Assembly (NCBI GenBank): GCA_019059635.1
Contig: JAGVRJ010000009.1
Span: forward strand, 1,459,001-1,523,000
DNA from: Proales similis
Lineage: Eukaryota > Rotifera > Eurotatoria > Ploima > Proalidae
Length of the DNA stretch: 64,000 nt
Direction: 5' to 3'
Shown: positions 12,772 to 29,071 of the stretch, piece by piece
Position numbering within the stretch: position 1 is the first letter of the stretch
Layout of the letters: each line of letters begins with the position of its first letter
The notes under the pieces: generated by a model
The model's database searches: none
What the model saw: only the letters and a program-made list of their open reading frames with translations
What the model was told of the DNA's origin: nothing
Translations under genes and position numbers: made by a program

Positions 12772-13965
12772 ATGCAGCGCAACTGGATTGAATTAGCCCT
12801 TGCGGTATTGCTCTTGTCGACCGCATCGTGCCTCTCGGGCCCAGGCTACGAGATCGACGAGCTAGAGAGATTGATCGAGTATTTGGAAGATCCGAATGCA
12901 GTCAACACTCAAGTTGGCTTTCTGACTGCGTCGAACTACAATTCGGTGAAGCGAATATTGCCCAAGTCGGTGAAGCCCAGATTCATTGGCGACAAAGGCT
13001 CGCTCACTCAGAGAGTGATAAACGGCGAACTGGTCGCTGCGCTGACCAGCGGCATGCCCGATCTAATCTACTTCGACGACTTGCACATATTCAGCAGTTC
13101 GATAGTGACAATGCACGCGATTCTAATGGCGCCCGACTATTCAACTGACACGCCACACGGCACGCGAGATGAGCTGTCCACCTATGACCTGTCGAATGCG
13201 ATCAACGCTGCAGTGACGCAAGTTCAGTTCAAGGGCGTTGACCTTCAATTGGCCAACAGTTACTTTCCCAAAGAGCTGGTGCTGGCGCACACCTGCAAGG
13301 TCGACGATCCTGCTCAGTTCAGTTTGCCGAACAAGGCCAATGCCACCGGCCAGCTAAAAGATGTTTTGGACCACGGAGTGATACGAGTCCTTGGCACAGG
13401 TCCATCCAACTGGGGCGATGACGGAGACTATTTGGCCACTCCTCCCGTCGGGTTTTATCCCGATCTTCTCCAAGCAATCGTCGACCAGCTGGGCAATCTA
13501 TCCGGTCCAGACAATGTAACGTATGGACCGATAAAGATCGAGCGCATCTACCCGAGCCAGGCGCCGTATCCCTGGATTTATCTCTTCGACGGCACCACTC
13601 ACATAACGGAGCCCTATTTTATCTTGGACGCCGAGTATCAAGGCTCGGGCAAGAACTGCTCAACGGACCTGAACTGCTTGGATGCCAACCTGCCCAGTGG
13701 CAAGGAGATTTGTAATCGTGGTTGCCGTCTACCTCCAAGACCGAGAGTGTCTATGCTGAGATCCAGCTGCACGGTAGTTGGCTCGGACTCGAAATTCTTC
13801 ACCAAACGAAGCTCAACAAACAGCTCAAGCGGCGAAGAAGCTGGACTGCCCGGAGCCGCCACCGCTTTTCTCGTCATCTTATCCCTATCCACATTCGGTC
13901 TGGCCGCTGCTCTGGCTTATATGATTTTTAGAGAGAAGCGCGGCTCGCCTGTATTTATGTACTAA
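12772..13965 (+). CDS. Type I membrane protein with periplasmic solute-binding-like ectodomain
   Basis: This single-exon 397-aa protein starts with a signal peptide (residues 1-22) and ends with one membrane helix (about 358-384) and a short basic cytoplasmic tail (REKRGSPVFMY). The ectodomain has two segments resembling type 2 periplasmic binding proteins: one around residues 46-190 (a GFLTAS start and the segment LTQRVINGELVAALTSG) and one from about 205, where DHGVIRVLGTGPSNW and VGFYPDLLQAIVDQLG look like the start of a solute-binding domain. The second copy seems shortened and ends in a Cys-containing linker. No ion-channel pore helices of the glutamate-receptor type are seen. The fold call is my reading of motifs and is moderate; ligand and function are unknown. 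It is transcribed divergently from the pseudo-esterase, with about 310 bp between the start codons. Confidence 0.5.
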   Translation: MQRNWIELALAVLLLSTASCLSGPGYEIDELERLIEYLEDPNAVNTQVGFLTASNYNSVKRILPKSVKPRFIGDKGSLTQRVINGELVAALTSGMPDLIYFDDLHIFSSSIVTMHAILMAPDYSTDTPHGTRDELSTYDLSNAINAAVTQVQFKGVDLQLANSYFPKELVLAHTCKVDDPAQFSLPNKANATGQLKDVLDHGVIRVLGTGPSNWGDDGDYLATPPVGFYPDLLQAIVDQLGNLSGPDNVTYGPIKIERIYPSQAPYPWIYLFDGTTHITEPYFILDAEYQGSGKNCSTDLNCLDANLPSGKEICNRGCRLPPRPRVSMLRSSCTVVGSDSKFFTKRSSTNSSSGEEAGLPGAATAFLVILSLSTFGLAAALAYMIFREKRGSPVFMY

Positions 13966-14616
13966 CGCTAGTCGATTAAAATTAAAGCTTTCAAACGATA
14001 TTCTCTGACTCAAATCGAAATTGAAAAAATAAGAAAAAAGCCAATTGTAAAGAAGTTGATTCTCGACAATGTCAAGTTTGTTTTGCGCTCGCAGTTGAGA
14101 CTGTTCGAAGAGAACTGATTTTCAGTGTTCCCGTCAAGTCACTGATTTGAACGCACACTTCTACAACCTTGACCCCCGCGTGCACATTTCAAAGCGCGTA
14201 TTCAGCTCTATCGAGAGCAGTTCAAGAGCCTGCATCATAGTTGTGCAGATTGAGAAAATGCAAAGCACAAAACACCAAGAAATGGTGCAATTCACTCTGA
14301 AATTCACTAATCGTTTTGGCTCGAATGTTTTTCTATTTAAGAAAACTAAGTAGCCGGGTGCGTTTCGTGTCCTCAGCTCTAATATCACTTTAGAAGCAAC
14401 TGTTTACCTTTCGGACTTAAAATGTAAGCATCAGAGCCAGGCGGGCTTGGTTTTTAGCTGACTGCGTTGACTCACTCGACGAGTGCGCTGCTTCCGAAAC
14501 GAGCGAGGGACACGCGCCGGGCATTTAAACGCGTTTCAGCTGAGGCGTTTCAGGAGCAGACTCTCGCTCTCAATTGTCTCTTCATTACCAATAAGCCATT
14601 CTTATTGAAGTTTAAA
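13966..14616. other. Intergenic region and promoter side of the P2 gene
   Basis: The region holds the 3' flank of the preceding gene (ATTAAA near 13976) and the 5' flank of ribosomal protein P2. A pyrimidine-rich stretch (CTCTCGCTCTC) just upstream of the P2 start could provide the terminal-oligopyrimidine type of 5' end usual for ribosomal protein mRNAs. The transcription start cannot be placed. An open frame at 14147-14353 shows no recognisable content. Confidence 0.4.
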
Positions 14617-15333
14617 ATGCGTTACGTAGCGGCATACTTGTTGGCTGTCTTGGCTGGTAACCAATCACCAGATGCTAAGGCTATCGAGAAAATCTTGAGC
14701 AGCGTCGGCATCGAGTTCGACCAAGAGCGAGCGCAGAGAGTTGTGGGCGAGCTCAATGGAAAGAGCATCGACGAGCTGATCGCTGAAGGATCAAAGAAGC
14801 TTGCTTCAGTGCCATCTGCTCCGGCCGGCGGCGCTTCTCCGGCTGCTGCTGCTGCTGGCGGTGCTGCCCCAGCTGCTGAAGGTAACGGCTCAATCATTTT
14901 CGACTTGCTTGCGTTCTGCGACGCGGATTCCGCACGTTTGTGTTTGCCACGTGGTGTCGGAGAGCTTTGACTCGTACGGTCGTCGCTCGGGCCAGCCATG
15001 GGAGCAACACATTCGGGTAGCGGGAGTGACTCAGGGGCTCCTTTGTTAGATGGGGTAAAGCCTTGGGTCGGATTGTCGCATATCATCAATCTTTGATTGC
15101 TATGCATATTCCAGATCTTCCCTTAGCGCCTATGGCGCAATTATTTGGGAGACAGACCATGCATATGACATGTTGACCCCTCTAGTTCTCTCCAGATCAC
15201 CAAATTATCCGTTTTCTTTATCCGATTCGCTAATTGTTCCACTTTTTCCTTTCTAGCTAAAGAGGAGAAGAAGGAGGCCAAGAAGGAGGAGCCCGAGAGT
15301 GACGAGGACATGGGCTTCGGTCTTTTCGACTAA
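14617..15333 (+). CDS. RPLP2: 60S acidic ribosomal protein P2
   Basis: Exons 14617-14881 and 15257-15333 give a 113-aa protein, the usual P2 length. The N-terminus [15 protein letters not shown] is the classic P2 opening, followed by the helical dimerisation domain, an Ala/Gly/Pro-rich hinge, and an acidic tail ending in [11 protein letters not shown]. That tail is the conserved C-terminus that contacts translation factors (and is the target of ribosome-inactivating proteins). P2 pairs with P1 on the ribosomal stalk. The 375-nt intron sits after the hinge and is longer than most introns nearby. AATAAA at 15373-15378 follows the stop by 40 nt. Confidence 0.97.
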
Positions 15334-15504
15334 ATTTATTTCTCGCATTTTCAACTGCAGAAATAATTTGAGAATAAAAAAAAAAGAAAAAATTTTAAAA
15401 TTTTTCAACTTCTCTTGGCAACTTGAAATCAGATTTGGCCGCAAATTGAATCAGCATGGCAAGTTAAGAAGAAGAAGCCGAGAAGAACGGTCGCGATAGT
15501 TTAG

Positions 15505-16181
15505 ATGGAAGGAATGCACGAAATTCGGGCTGCAGCTGCTGCTTGGCTAGTTTTGGCCATCACCACTTTTTCCACTCAATCAGGTTGGCTTTGCAGTAAC
15601 AGTTCGATCGGCTTCAAAGCTTCTTTAAGTCTAAAATGAGCAGAGGCGGCTATATCGCTGGTGCTTCCAGTGCGACTGGGCGAGACGGCCGAGTTCAGAT
15701 GTCTCACAAATGTGACGTCCAATTTCAATCGTATTCAGCATCACATGGAAGACGGCCACGTCGAAACGCTTTTGTCCAACAACCACATAAACCAGAAATT
15801 CCTGCGAAGTGAAATCCACATTCAACGTACAAGCGGCGCCTACTTGGTGCGAATCGATCCAGTTAGACAGCACTCGACCGGAGTGTACACGTGTGAAGAT
15901 GACACGAGCAAGATGGGAGCGCCGGGCAGCGTGGCCAAAGTGATCGTCAAACTCATTCGTAATGAACTCGTTCACTCCTTTTGAATCTTTGAATTCAGTT
16001 TTGAACTCTTGTTCGTTTAGATGAGCCGCGAGCAGAGCAGATTAAATTCGGCCAATGGAAAGATGGCCACATGCCATTTTCTCATTCAGGTTCGATCAAA
16101 ATCGACTTCAACTGGCCCCTCGGCCTGTTTCTATTTTTTTGCTTTGTTCTCAAGTTTAACCAAAGCCAGAATCTGCTGTGA
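15505..16181 (+). CDS. Small secreted or membrane-anchored protein with one Ig-like domain
   Basis: A three-exon model has exon 1 from 15505 to 15583 (or to 15595 with an alternative donor of the same phase), then 15644-15958 and 16021-16181. It encodes an N-terminal signal peptide and a single Ig-like domain with its Cys pair in AEFRCLTN and GVYTCEDD; the latter is the typical YxC motif. The C-terminus ends in a hydrophobic segment (WPLGLFLFFCFVL) that could be a membrane helix or a GPI signal. The canonical Trp of the C strand is not evident. I do not recognise the family; a role in cell-surface recognition is only a guess. AATAAA at 16234-16239 lies inside the 3' end of the convergent carrier gene. 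Confidence 0.65.
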
Positions 16182-16285
16182 TTTGTGACGGCAAATTTTA
16201 TTTGCGACGGCGCAACAGTCGCCCAAGTACATAAATAAAACGAACTGGTCGAGAAAAACAAACGGAAGGAGTCGAGAACACGAGT

Positions 16286-17287
16286 CTATTCGTCGCCGAA
16301 CAGTTTCTTGAAATATTCGAAGGTTGTTATCATGATGGCGCAAGACATTGCCACTTTGGTCACTCGGGGTCCCACACCGGTGAACAGACCAGAGATGCCC
16401 TTGGTTTTGTAGATGCTGCGAATGACGTTTATGGTCTTACGAGCGTGTTTGTTCATCTCACGCTCGCCTAGCTCGACTTGGCGATGAGTCTTGACAACGT
16501 CGAGTGGACAAGTGAGCGCGGCCGCTATCGAGCCCGCAGTTGCACCACAAGCGAACGTTTCCACGCTGTTCAAGGGCTTGTCTTTTTGGAAGCGCATCAG
16601 ACTTGTCTTGAGCCATTCGTAGTTTAGCCAGTAGACCATTGAGAAGGGCACGTCGCGCCAGACTGTAGACACCCATCCGCGGTAGAGCGACACAACTCCT
16701 TGACTGCGAATGGAATCTTTGACCGTTTTGACCAGCTCCGAATATTTGAGTCTCTCTGATTGAATTTTGGTTCGCACCAACTCAAGCGGACTGACCGCAC
16801 TGACCGCAGCGAGGCGGGCGAGTCCTCCGCTGATTATGGGCAATATCGGATTCGGATTGTCGAGTTCATGATAGCCCATGAATGATTTTGTCTCCTCGTA
16901 GATGGTGAAATAGAGCACCACTTGAGGAAAGGCCATGAAGAGAGTGGGCGGCAGGCCGCTCCAAAGCGATCTGATGCCTTCAACTCTCACTATTTTTATC
17001 ATGGCGTCGAGTGTGTTTTTGTAGCGACCGCCCGGAATCTTGCGGTTGTACCATTCTGCCTCGCCGTTCACACAAGTACAAACGTGGTCCATCAAGCCGT
17101 TCCTGTAGACGAAGCAGTCGCCTCGATGCATGATTCGGTTCTGCGCTTGCAGTCGAATTTTAACTACGTCGAGCGGAGTCATTGAAAGCGAAGTGATGAT
17201 GGCGCCGCAGCTGCTGGCAACCATTCGCCGAACAAGTCGCTGAGACTCTTTGAGTTTATCCTCCGACAAATCTGACATGATTCGCAA
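16286..17287 (-). CDS. Mitochondrial carrier of the SLC25A39/SLC25A40 type
   Basis: An intronless frame of 333 aa (possibly starting at the second Met, 17278) has three mitochondrial carrier repeats with PLDVVK, PLELVR and PLDVVK signatures. The first matrix loop contains a Cys cluster (CFVYRNGLMDHVCTCVNG), which is the hallmark of SLC25A39/40 and yeast Mtm1. In vertebrates these import glutathione into mitochondria, and the loop cysteines are linked to iron-sulfur sensing; that function is known for the family and only inferred here. TTTATT at 16197-16202 provides the polyadenylation signal, so the 3' UTR overlaps that of the convergent Ig gene. Confidence 0.93.
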   Translation of the reverse strand: MRIMSDLSEDKLKESQRLVRRMVASSCGAIITSLSMTPLDVVKIRLQAQNRIMHRGDCFVYRNGLMDHVCTCVNGEAEWYNRKIPGGRYKNTLDAMIKIVRVEGIRSLWSGLPPTLFMAFPQVVLYFTIYEETKSFMGYHELDNPNPILPIISGGLARLAAVSAVSPLELVRTKIQSERLKYSELVKTVKDSIRSQGVVSLYRGWVSTVWRDVPFSMVYWLNYEWLKTSLMRFQKDKPLNSVETFACGATAGSIAAALTCPLDVVKTHRQVELGEREMNKHARKTINVIRSIYKTKGISGLFTGVGPRVTKVAMSCAIMITTFEYFKKLFGDE

Positions 17288-18127
17288 AGTGCAGCAGTGG
17301 TAAACGATCGCAGGGCAGTCAGTCGCTCATTACAATGCTGCATCACCTGCGTCCCTATATTCTTCACGAACGCGTTTCAAGTATTTTTTCGCTTTTAAAA
17401 TATTACATCACAGGACTCGCTGGTTACATGCAGATGCGTTCGCCTAAACGCCTTGTGTTTTGTCTTATTTATTCACATCAAGTCACGCGCCCTGTGCATA
17501 TCTGATACGCGTATCCGCACTTCTCGCCTGCAGCCCTCAGTCTGTGCAAGTCAAACTGCCTGACTTGTTCTCCCCTCAGCAGCTGATCGAACTTTTCAAC
17601 TTTTATTCTCCATTTGTGTCCCTTATCTGTTCTGGCGGCCTTTTTTCTTCGAACAAAAATTCAGGTCGAGATGCATCAGAGCAGTTTGACCTCCTTTTTA
17701 ATTTTTCGAGCCGAGCTCGAGCTTTTTTTAAAACTCATTTGGGCCCCGATTTATGTGGAAATTCGACGATTGAAATAAAGAACGCTGACCACATAAGGAC
17801 GAGAAGCGATAATATCACAACGAGTCTTCTATTCTTAACTTTGGAGTCGCTTCTAGGTGCACTTTTCTTTACAGCTTGCTCTTTGCTTCTTATCGCATTC
17901 ACATGTATTCACATTCAAGACTGCGATATTGAACTTGTCTAATCAGCGATTGACGATTTTACCCTAATGCAAGAGCTTATCAGACGGATCGATCGATTGC
18001 ATAAATCGTAAAGGGAGTGGCGTTTCTCTTTGAGATGTTGCGAATCGAAAACAAATAGGCACTCCCTTTTAAACTCGAAGGAGATTAGCGATGGGAATGG
18101 AAACAACGACGCTGGCCTGTGAAAGGC
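17288..18127. other. Intergenic region between the carrier and GH31 genes
   Basis: The region is the shared 5' flank of the divergent SLC25 and GH31 genes. An open frame at 17460-17942 begins without ATG and has no recognisable domain, so it is not called. Nothing else is evident until the TATA box at 18128. Confidence 0.5.
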
Positions 18128-18134
18128 TATAAAA
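18128..18134 (+). promoter_or_regulatory. TATA box of the GH31 gene
   Basis: TATAAAA lies 45 nt upstream of the start codon at 18173, implying a very short 5' UTR of about 15 nt. Confidence 0.75.
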
Positions 18135-18172
18135 GGAGGTGGGCTTGGCAAGCAGAGATTCATAAGGCAAAA

Positions 18173-24366
<6,194 letters not shown>

Positions 24367-24431
24367 AAGCTACCTTGCTACACTTTCGCTTTGTCTCTGA
24401 GCAAATACAATTTATAAATACGGACAATAAA

Positions 24432-25470
24432 AAAGATTTCGAAAACTTGTTTTTGATGTCGCTTTGTTGTTTTTTTTTACTAAAATGCTTTTCATGCAAC
24501 CGGGCCGACGAGACGCGTAATCACGGCACAATTGACTGATAGGAGCGTTCGTCTGATGTCGATCATTAAATCAGAGCAGTTTGAAACGAGTAGGAGGGGA
24601 GGAAAAAAAGAGATTGAACTAATGGACGGAAGCGATGTCCTGATTGAACGAGGTCGAGTCAGAGTGATCGCAGACGCATTATTGAATGAAAAAATTTTAG
24701 GCTACGAAACAAATATTTGCGTGCAAGTGAGCGCCTCTCTAATTAGCTAGTTGCTCTGGAGCTTAAGTGAGACGATGAGCAAACGGGCAGAAAAGAGCGA
24801 AATTAAGAAGAAGCTGAGAATGAGGACAATCACTGCTTGTTCACAGACGACGGTTGGAGAGAGTCGTTATAGAGAGATAGTCAGAGAGAGAGAGCGAAAA
24901 GAAGAGAGATCGATATGAATTGACAATCGCTGGCAGCAGCAAGACTGCGAATAATGTTGAAATAACATAATCCCAGAGCTTGGCATAATGATCGAATTTG
25001 GAGCTGGTGGCAAGTTGCTTCATTGGCTGGTTCGATCTGTGGCGCATAAGCTAGCACTCCTGTAAATCAACCAAATTATGATTTAAGGAGTCTGTTGCCT
25101 CATATTAGACCATGGCCATGAATTATTTCCACATCGGCCGAAATAATAACGCAGAGAAATCAAATTATTTCGCAGCGAATGTGGCGCGCGAACGTCCGCC
25201 ACTCTTATCACTCAGCAGTAGCTCACTCATTTCACAACTGGCGTTCTTGATTGCTTCGATTATTAAATTTGTTGATTCGATTAGATTTGCTGAGTACGTG
25301 ACAAATTTCGAGCGTCGACACTTGCCCAGCAGCACGCACAAGCAGATAAACATTGTTAGGGCGGCGCAAAGCTAGGGCAAACGCAAACAAGCCCAAAGCG
25401 ACCAGAGCAAGAGCAGAAAAGTCCAGAAAAAGTCGATCTTTAGGGGAGGCAGAGACGGCCCACACAGTGA
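24432..25470. other. Intergenic region upstream of the SOCS-box gene
   Basis: About 1 kb without a convincing gene. It includes a purine-rich AGAGAG stretch near 24881-24910. Short frames at 24532-24750 and 25112-25375 show no recognisable domain. Confidence 0.5.
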
Positions 25471-27171
25471 ATGGGTAACGCAGCGCAGAGAAGCAGACGC
25501 GCAAACGCCCCTTCGAACAATAGCTGCGGCCTAAATCAGCTGAGTCAAGCAAACAGATGCAAGTCGATGGGTGATCTCGCAGGCGGCGAGAATCAGGTCG
25601 CAGCGAAAAGTGACAATCATCATCTATTGCCGAGTCTACTGACAGGCTCGGAGAAGTTGAGCATTCCGTACGAGCGATGGGTGAAGAGCCAGTGTCGTAA
25701 ATGGGGCCATTTCAAAGAGTTTGATCTGTACAGCTCGAGCGCAATCTGCGGTGCTAATCAAATTCAACCGCCGGCAACAACAAGTGCAAAGCTGCACAAT
25801 GCCTCGTCAGCTAATCATCAGGTAGTGCCAGTCAGCGACACACAGCCGACTCAGCCGACTTCATTTCTGGCGTTTGGCGCCCAGTCAAATGATAATTGCA
25901 AACTGCTTAATCTCACACATCTGAGCTACGTAAACGGCTGCTTTTTCAAGCCTATAGAGCGTCTGGGCGACAGTCAGTTCATAATAAGCCAGTGGCCGCC
26001 TAACGACGTAATTGTGACCGTTCCGTGCAGCATCGCCCGATACAAGCAGCAAGACAAGGGCGTGATGGAGAGAGCGAGCCGATTGAACCGGGTGATTGGC
26101 TGCTGCGAACGCTTTCTCGTATTTCAGATCTGGAAGGCCAATAACGAAGTGGAAATCTTCATTTACGACTATCCGTCGAACAGCGACTCGAAGCAGAACA
26201 AGATAGCGCGTAAACTAAACAGACGGTTCAACAGCCGCACGTACACATGCCTGATAAGTCCGGACCGAAGTGTGCTGCTCATAACGCCGGACTATGAGTA
26301 CAACTACTCGTATTCGAATCAGATGCACTCATACAACGAGTGCACAGTGATACTCAACAGTCGAACGTTCGATCTTCTCAGATGCATGCCAGCTCGATGT
26401 GACCAGAGGTTCGCGTTCGATCCGCGTTTCAGCCTGCCCTATCAGGCGCTGCCTCGTTATGCCGAATTCGACACCGTGCGCGGTCAAATATTCGACATGG
26501 CCCTCGACAAGGTGGTCGTATGCTCCTACCACACGCTCAAGACCAAAGTGTTCAGAGTTGAGTACACTCGCGACGGCTACTTGCTGATCGTAATTTGCAC
26601 GCTGCCCGTGTTCAAGCGGCGCACGCGCCAGAATTACTTCATCTACATTCTAAATTCGTCCACTCTGTTACACATGCGATCCATAATCGACTACGGCGGT
26701 CCTCTCCTCAGCACTTATATGTTTTCAAACGATTTCAATCTCCTGTTCAACATGTACCCGTCGCTGAGCGAGTGCGCCTCTACAATCGCCGTGCTCAAGA
26801 ACATAGAGCCGCCTCTCAGCACCAGAGTGGTCGAGTTGTACTCGTTGCCCAACGTGGGCTCGCTCTCACTCAAAGAGCTATGCAGACGCGTGATCAGGCG
26901 TCGAGTAGACAGCAAAAATCTCATCAAACTTCCACTTCCACCCAAGCTGATCTCCTACTTGGCCTACAACAGCGTCTACCAGGGCAGCGACTGGGTCGGC
27001 TTGTCCAAAGCGCCGCTCGGTGCCAAAGCCAGAGCGAATCGGTGGGCGCTCGGCTGTCTCGGACGCAACGTGGCCATCACGCACAGCAATTTCACGCAAG
27101 GCTTCGCCACTGACAAATGCTCGCTTCGACACCGCATCTCCAATCTTGTTCGTCTGCGGGCAGCCGACTGA
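25471..27171 (+). CDS. SOCS-box protein with beta-propeller-like body
   Basis: The single exon encodes 566 aa. Residues about 463-500 (LKELCRRVIRRRV then LPLPPKLISYL) match a SOCS box, including the LCR core of the elongin-B/C-binding helix and the LP-rich cullin-5 side. The body (about 140-450) contains repeated beta-strand segments with hydrophobic and aromatic ends, resembling blades of a propeller, but no clear WD repeats. SOCS-box proteins act as substrate adaptors of cullin-5 ubiquitin ligases, so that role is inferred. The Ser/Asn/Gln-rich N-terminus starts MGN, but lacks Ser/Thr at residue 6, so N-myristoylation is doubtful. I do not recognise a named orthologue. AATAAA lies at 27355-27360. 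Confidence 0.6.
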   Translation: MGNAAQRSRRANAPSNNSCGLNQLSQANRCKSMGDLAGGENQVAAKSDNHHLLPSLLTGSEKLSIPYERWVKSQCRKWGHFKEFDLYSSSAICGANQIQPPATTSAKLHNASSANHQVVPVSDTQPTQPTSFLAFGAQSNDNCKLLNLTHLSYVNGCFFKPIERLGDSQFIISQWPPNDVIVTVPCSIARYKQQDKGVMERASRLNRVIGCCERFLVFQIWKANNEVEIFIYDYPSNSDSKQNKIARKLNRRFNSRTYTCLISPDRSVLLITPDYEYNYSYSNQMHSYNECTVILNSRTFDLLRCMPARCDQRFAFDPRFSLPYQALPRYAEFDTVRGQIFDMALDKVVVCSYHTLKTKVFRVEYTRDGYLLIVICTLPVFKRRTRQNYFIYILNSSTLLHMRSIIDYGGPLLSTYMFSNDFNLLFNMYPSLSECASTIAVLKNIEPPLSTRVVELYSLPNVGSLSLKELCRRVIRRRVDSKNLIKLPLPPKLISYLAYNSVYQGSDWVGLSKAPLGAKARANRWALGCLGRNVAITHSNFTQGFATDKCSLRHRISNLVRLRAAD

Positions 27172-27510
27172 GCCGCATGGCCTGTTGCGACATCAATCAT
27201 CAGCGACAAGTCGGTCAACTCATCCTAAAGCCAAAAATTCTTTCCTTTTCGTTTAATTATTTCTCTCCCTCTTTCTGTCTCTTTAGAGCTCTCTCTCTCT
27301 CTCTCTGGTTCTCTAGACTCAAATTTTTCGCCGATCCTCTCGCGGACAATGTTAAATAAATTCTGGCTCATGCACTCGTGATGAGCTCATGTCTTCACAT
27401 TTGAATTTTACGTTAATTGCTCGAGCCCGGTCCTGCTCTCAGCTTTCGACTTGCTTGCAAAGCATTTTAGTGTATTAAACGTCGGTGGTCAACAAACATC
27501 GTTGAGCAGA

Positions 27511-28776
27511 ATGAATTCGATTGCCTCCAAGCAAATAAACACAAAGCACTACGATCTGATTCAGGACATTGCGTTTGACTTTTACGGCAAGCGAGTGGCC
27601 ACTGTGTCGCTCGATCAGACGCTCAAAATCTGGAGCATAAACGAAAACAACGACTGGATATTCAACGAAGAGCTAAAAGTAATTAAACACGAAAGACAAG
27701 CGAGTCTTGCGACCTCTTAGACTGACGAGGCTTAAATCTAAAGATCAATCCGGGCCTGTCCAAAGTGGCATGGGCCCATCCAGAGTTCGGTAGTCTGATA
27801 GCGGTCGCCTGCGATCGGCTTGTCTGGATCTACGAAGAGACCTGCTTCGGCACTTCGTCTACGTCCAAGAACGGCTGGGTGCGTCGCAGTCCGCCCATAA
27901 GCGATGCCAAGACGCCAATCACCGATCTCAAGTTCGCGCCCAAGTTCCTCGGCCTACAGTTGGCCACGTGCTCGCAAAACGGCGAACTACGCGTCTACGA
28001 GTTCAAAGAGCTCACTGCCAATCTCTTTGACCTGATCAACCCGCGCACGGGCATGAGCTCGTGCAGCTCTTGCAGCTGGAGCTCGTGCTACAACTTGCCC
28101 GTTCTGCTCGCAGTCGGCTCAGACGAGGCAAACAACCAGACCAGCGACAAGCTGGCCATATTCGAGTACGACGAGCACACTCGAACTTACACACAAGTAG
28201 AGAAACCCAGCAGCATGGTCGAGCCGATTCGGTCTCTGGCGTTCGCCCCTTCTATCGGCAAGCTCTATCATGTGCTCGCGATTGCTGGCAAAACGCTTCA
28301 AGTGTTGACCATCAAAAAGCCCTCGTAAGTGCATTGCCAGCTCTCTCTTCTGTTTGCTCTGTCTTTCTCTTTTGCTCATGCGTTGTTTGGCGTCAATTTT
28401 AGAAAAGAACACGCAAAGTATCAGATTTCGGCCGTCATCTTGGACAAAGAGGTCTCGCCCTGGCGAGTGTCATGGAACACAACTGGCTCGGTTCTTGCCT
28501 CGGCCGGCGATGACCGAAAAGTAAAACTCTGGAAATGTGAGTCGTTTGACATTTTGGCGCTGAGCCACTTGTGAATCTGACTCTCTCTTTTCAACGACCA
28601 CAGGCAACTACTTTGGCGCGTGGAAGCAAATTGCCGAGATATCGGGCGAGAGTGATCGAATATTCATCGGGCCCAACTTTACCACGCAAGAGATGGCGAA
28701 CCGAGATCCGGAAAAGATACTAAACGCGCTGGAGAAAGGCGACGGTCAGAATCGGCGAGAATCGATGATTCATTAA
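27511..28776 (+). CDS. SEH1L: Nucleoporin SEH1, WD-repeat protein
   Basis: Exons 27511-27678, 27744-28324, 28403-28536 and 28604-28776 encode 351 aa (SEH1 is usually about 360). The opening segment ([20 protein letters not shown], then DQTLKIWSI), the blade containing [20 protein letters not shown], and the final blade ([18 protein letters not shown]) match SEH1. It belongs to the Y-complex of the nuclear pore and to the GATOR2 complex that signals amino acids to TORC1. The ATG at 27511 is the first Met in frame. AATAAA lies at 28912-28917, 136 nt after the stop. Confidence 0.95.
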
Positions 28777-29071
28777 AATCCGGCACGAGAGGCCAGCTTG
28801 TTGATGAGCGTCGATCCGCCATTAATCCAAGTCAGAGCTCGTCTAGAAGCAGCTAGAAAGCATTCACCCCTTTGTGGGCCCATCCACCTTCATTGTAATG
28901 TAAAATTGCTGAATAAAGCCTTTCGAATACGACGCGCTCAAATGGTTTGCGGTCAAACGTTGTGTGTTCTGCTCAGTTGTCATGAACACATTTGACTGAC
29001 TTGATCGATGCATAATTACGGCGCGGCGGTGAATATAAGAGAAAAAGAAAAGCGGACAAGTCTGACTACCG

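Noticed and set aside
17460-17942. 160-codon open frame with a hydrophobic end
   Set aside because: It begins without ATG, has no recognisable domain or splice partners, and lies in a divergent promoter region.
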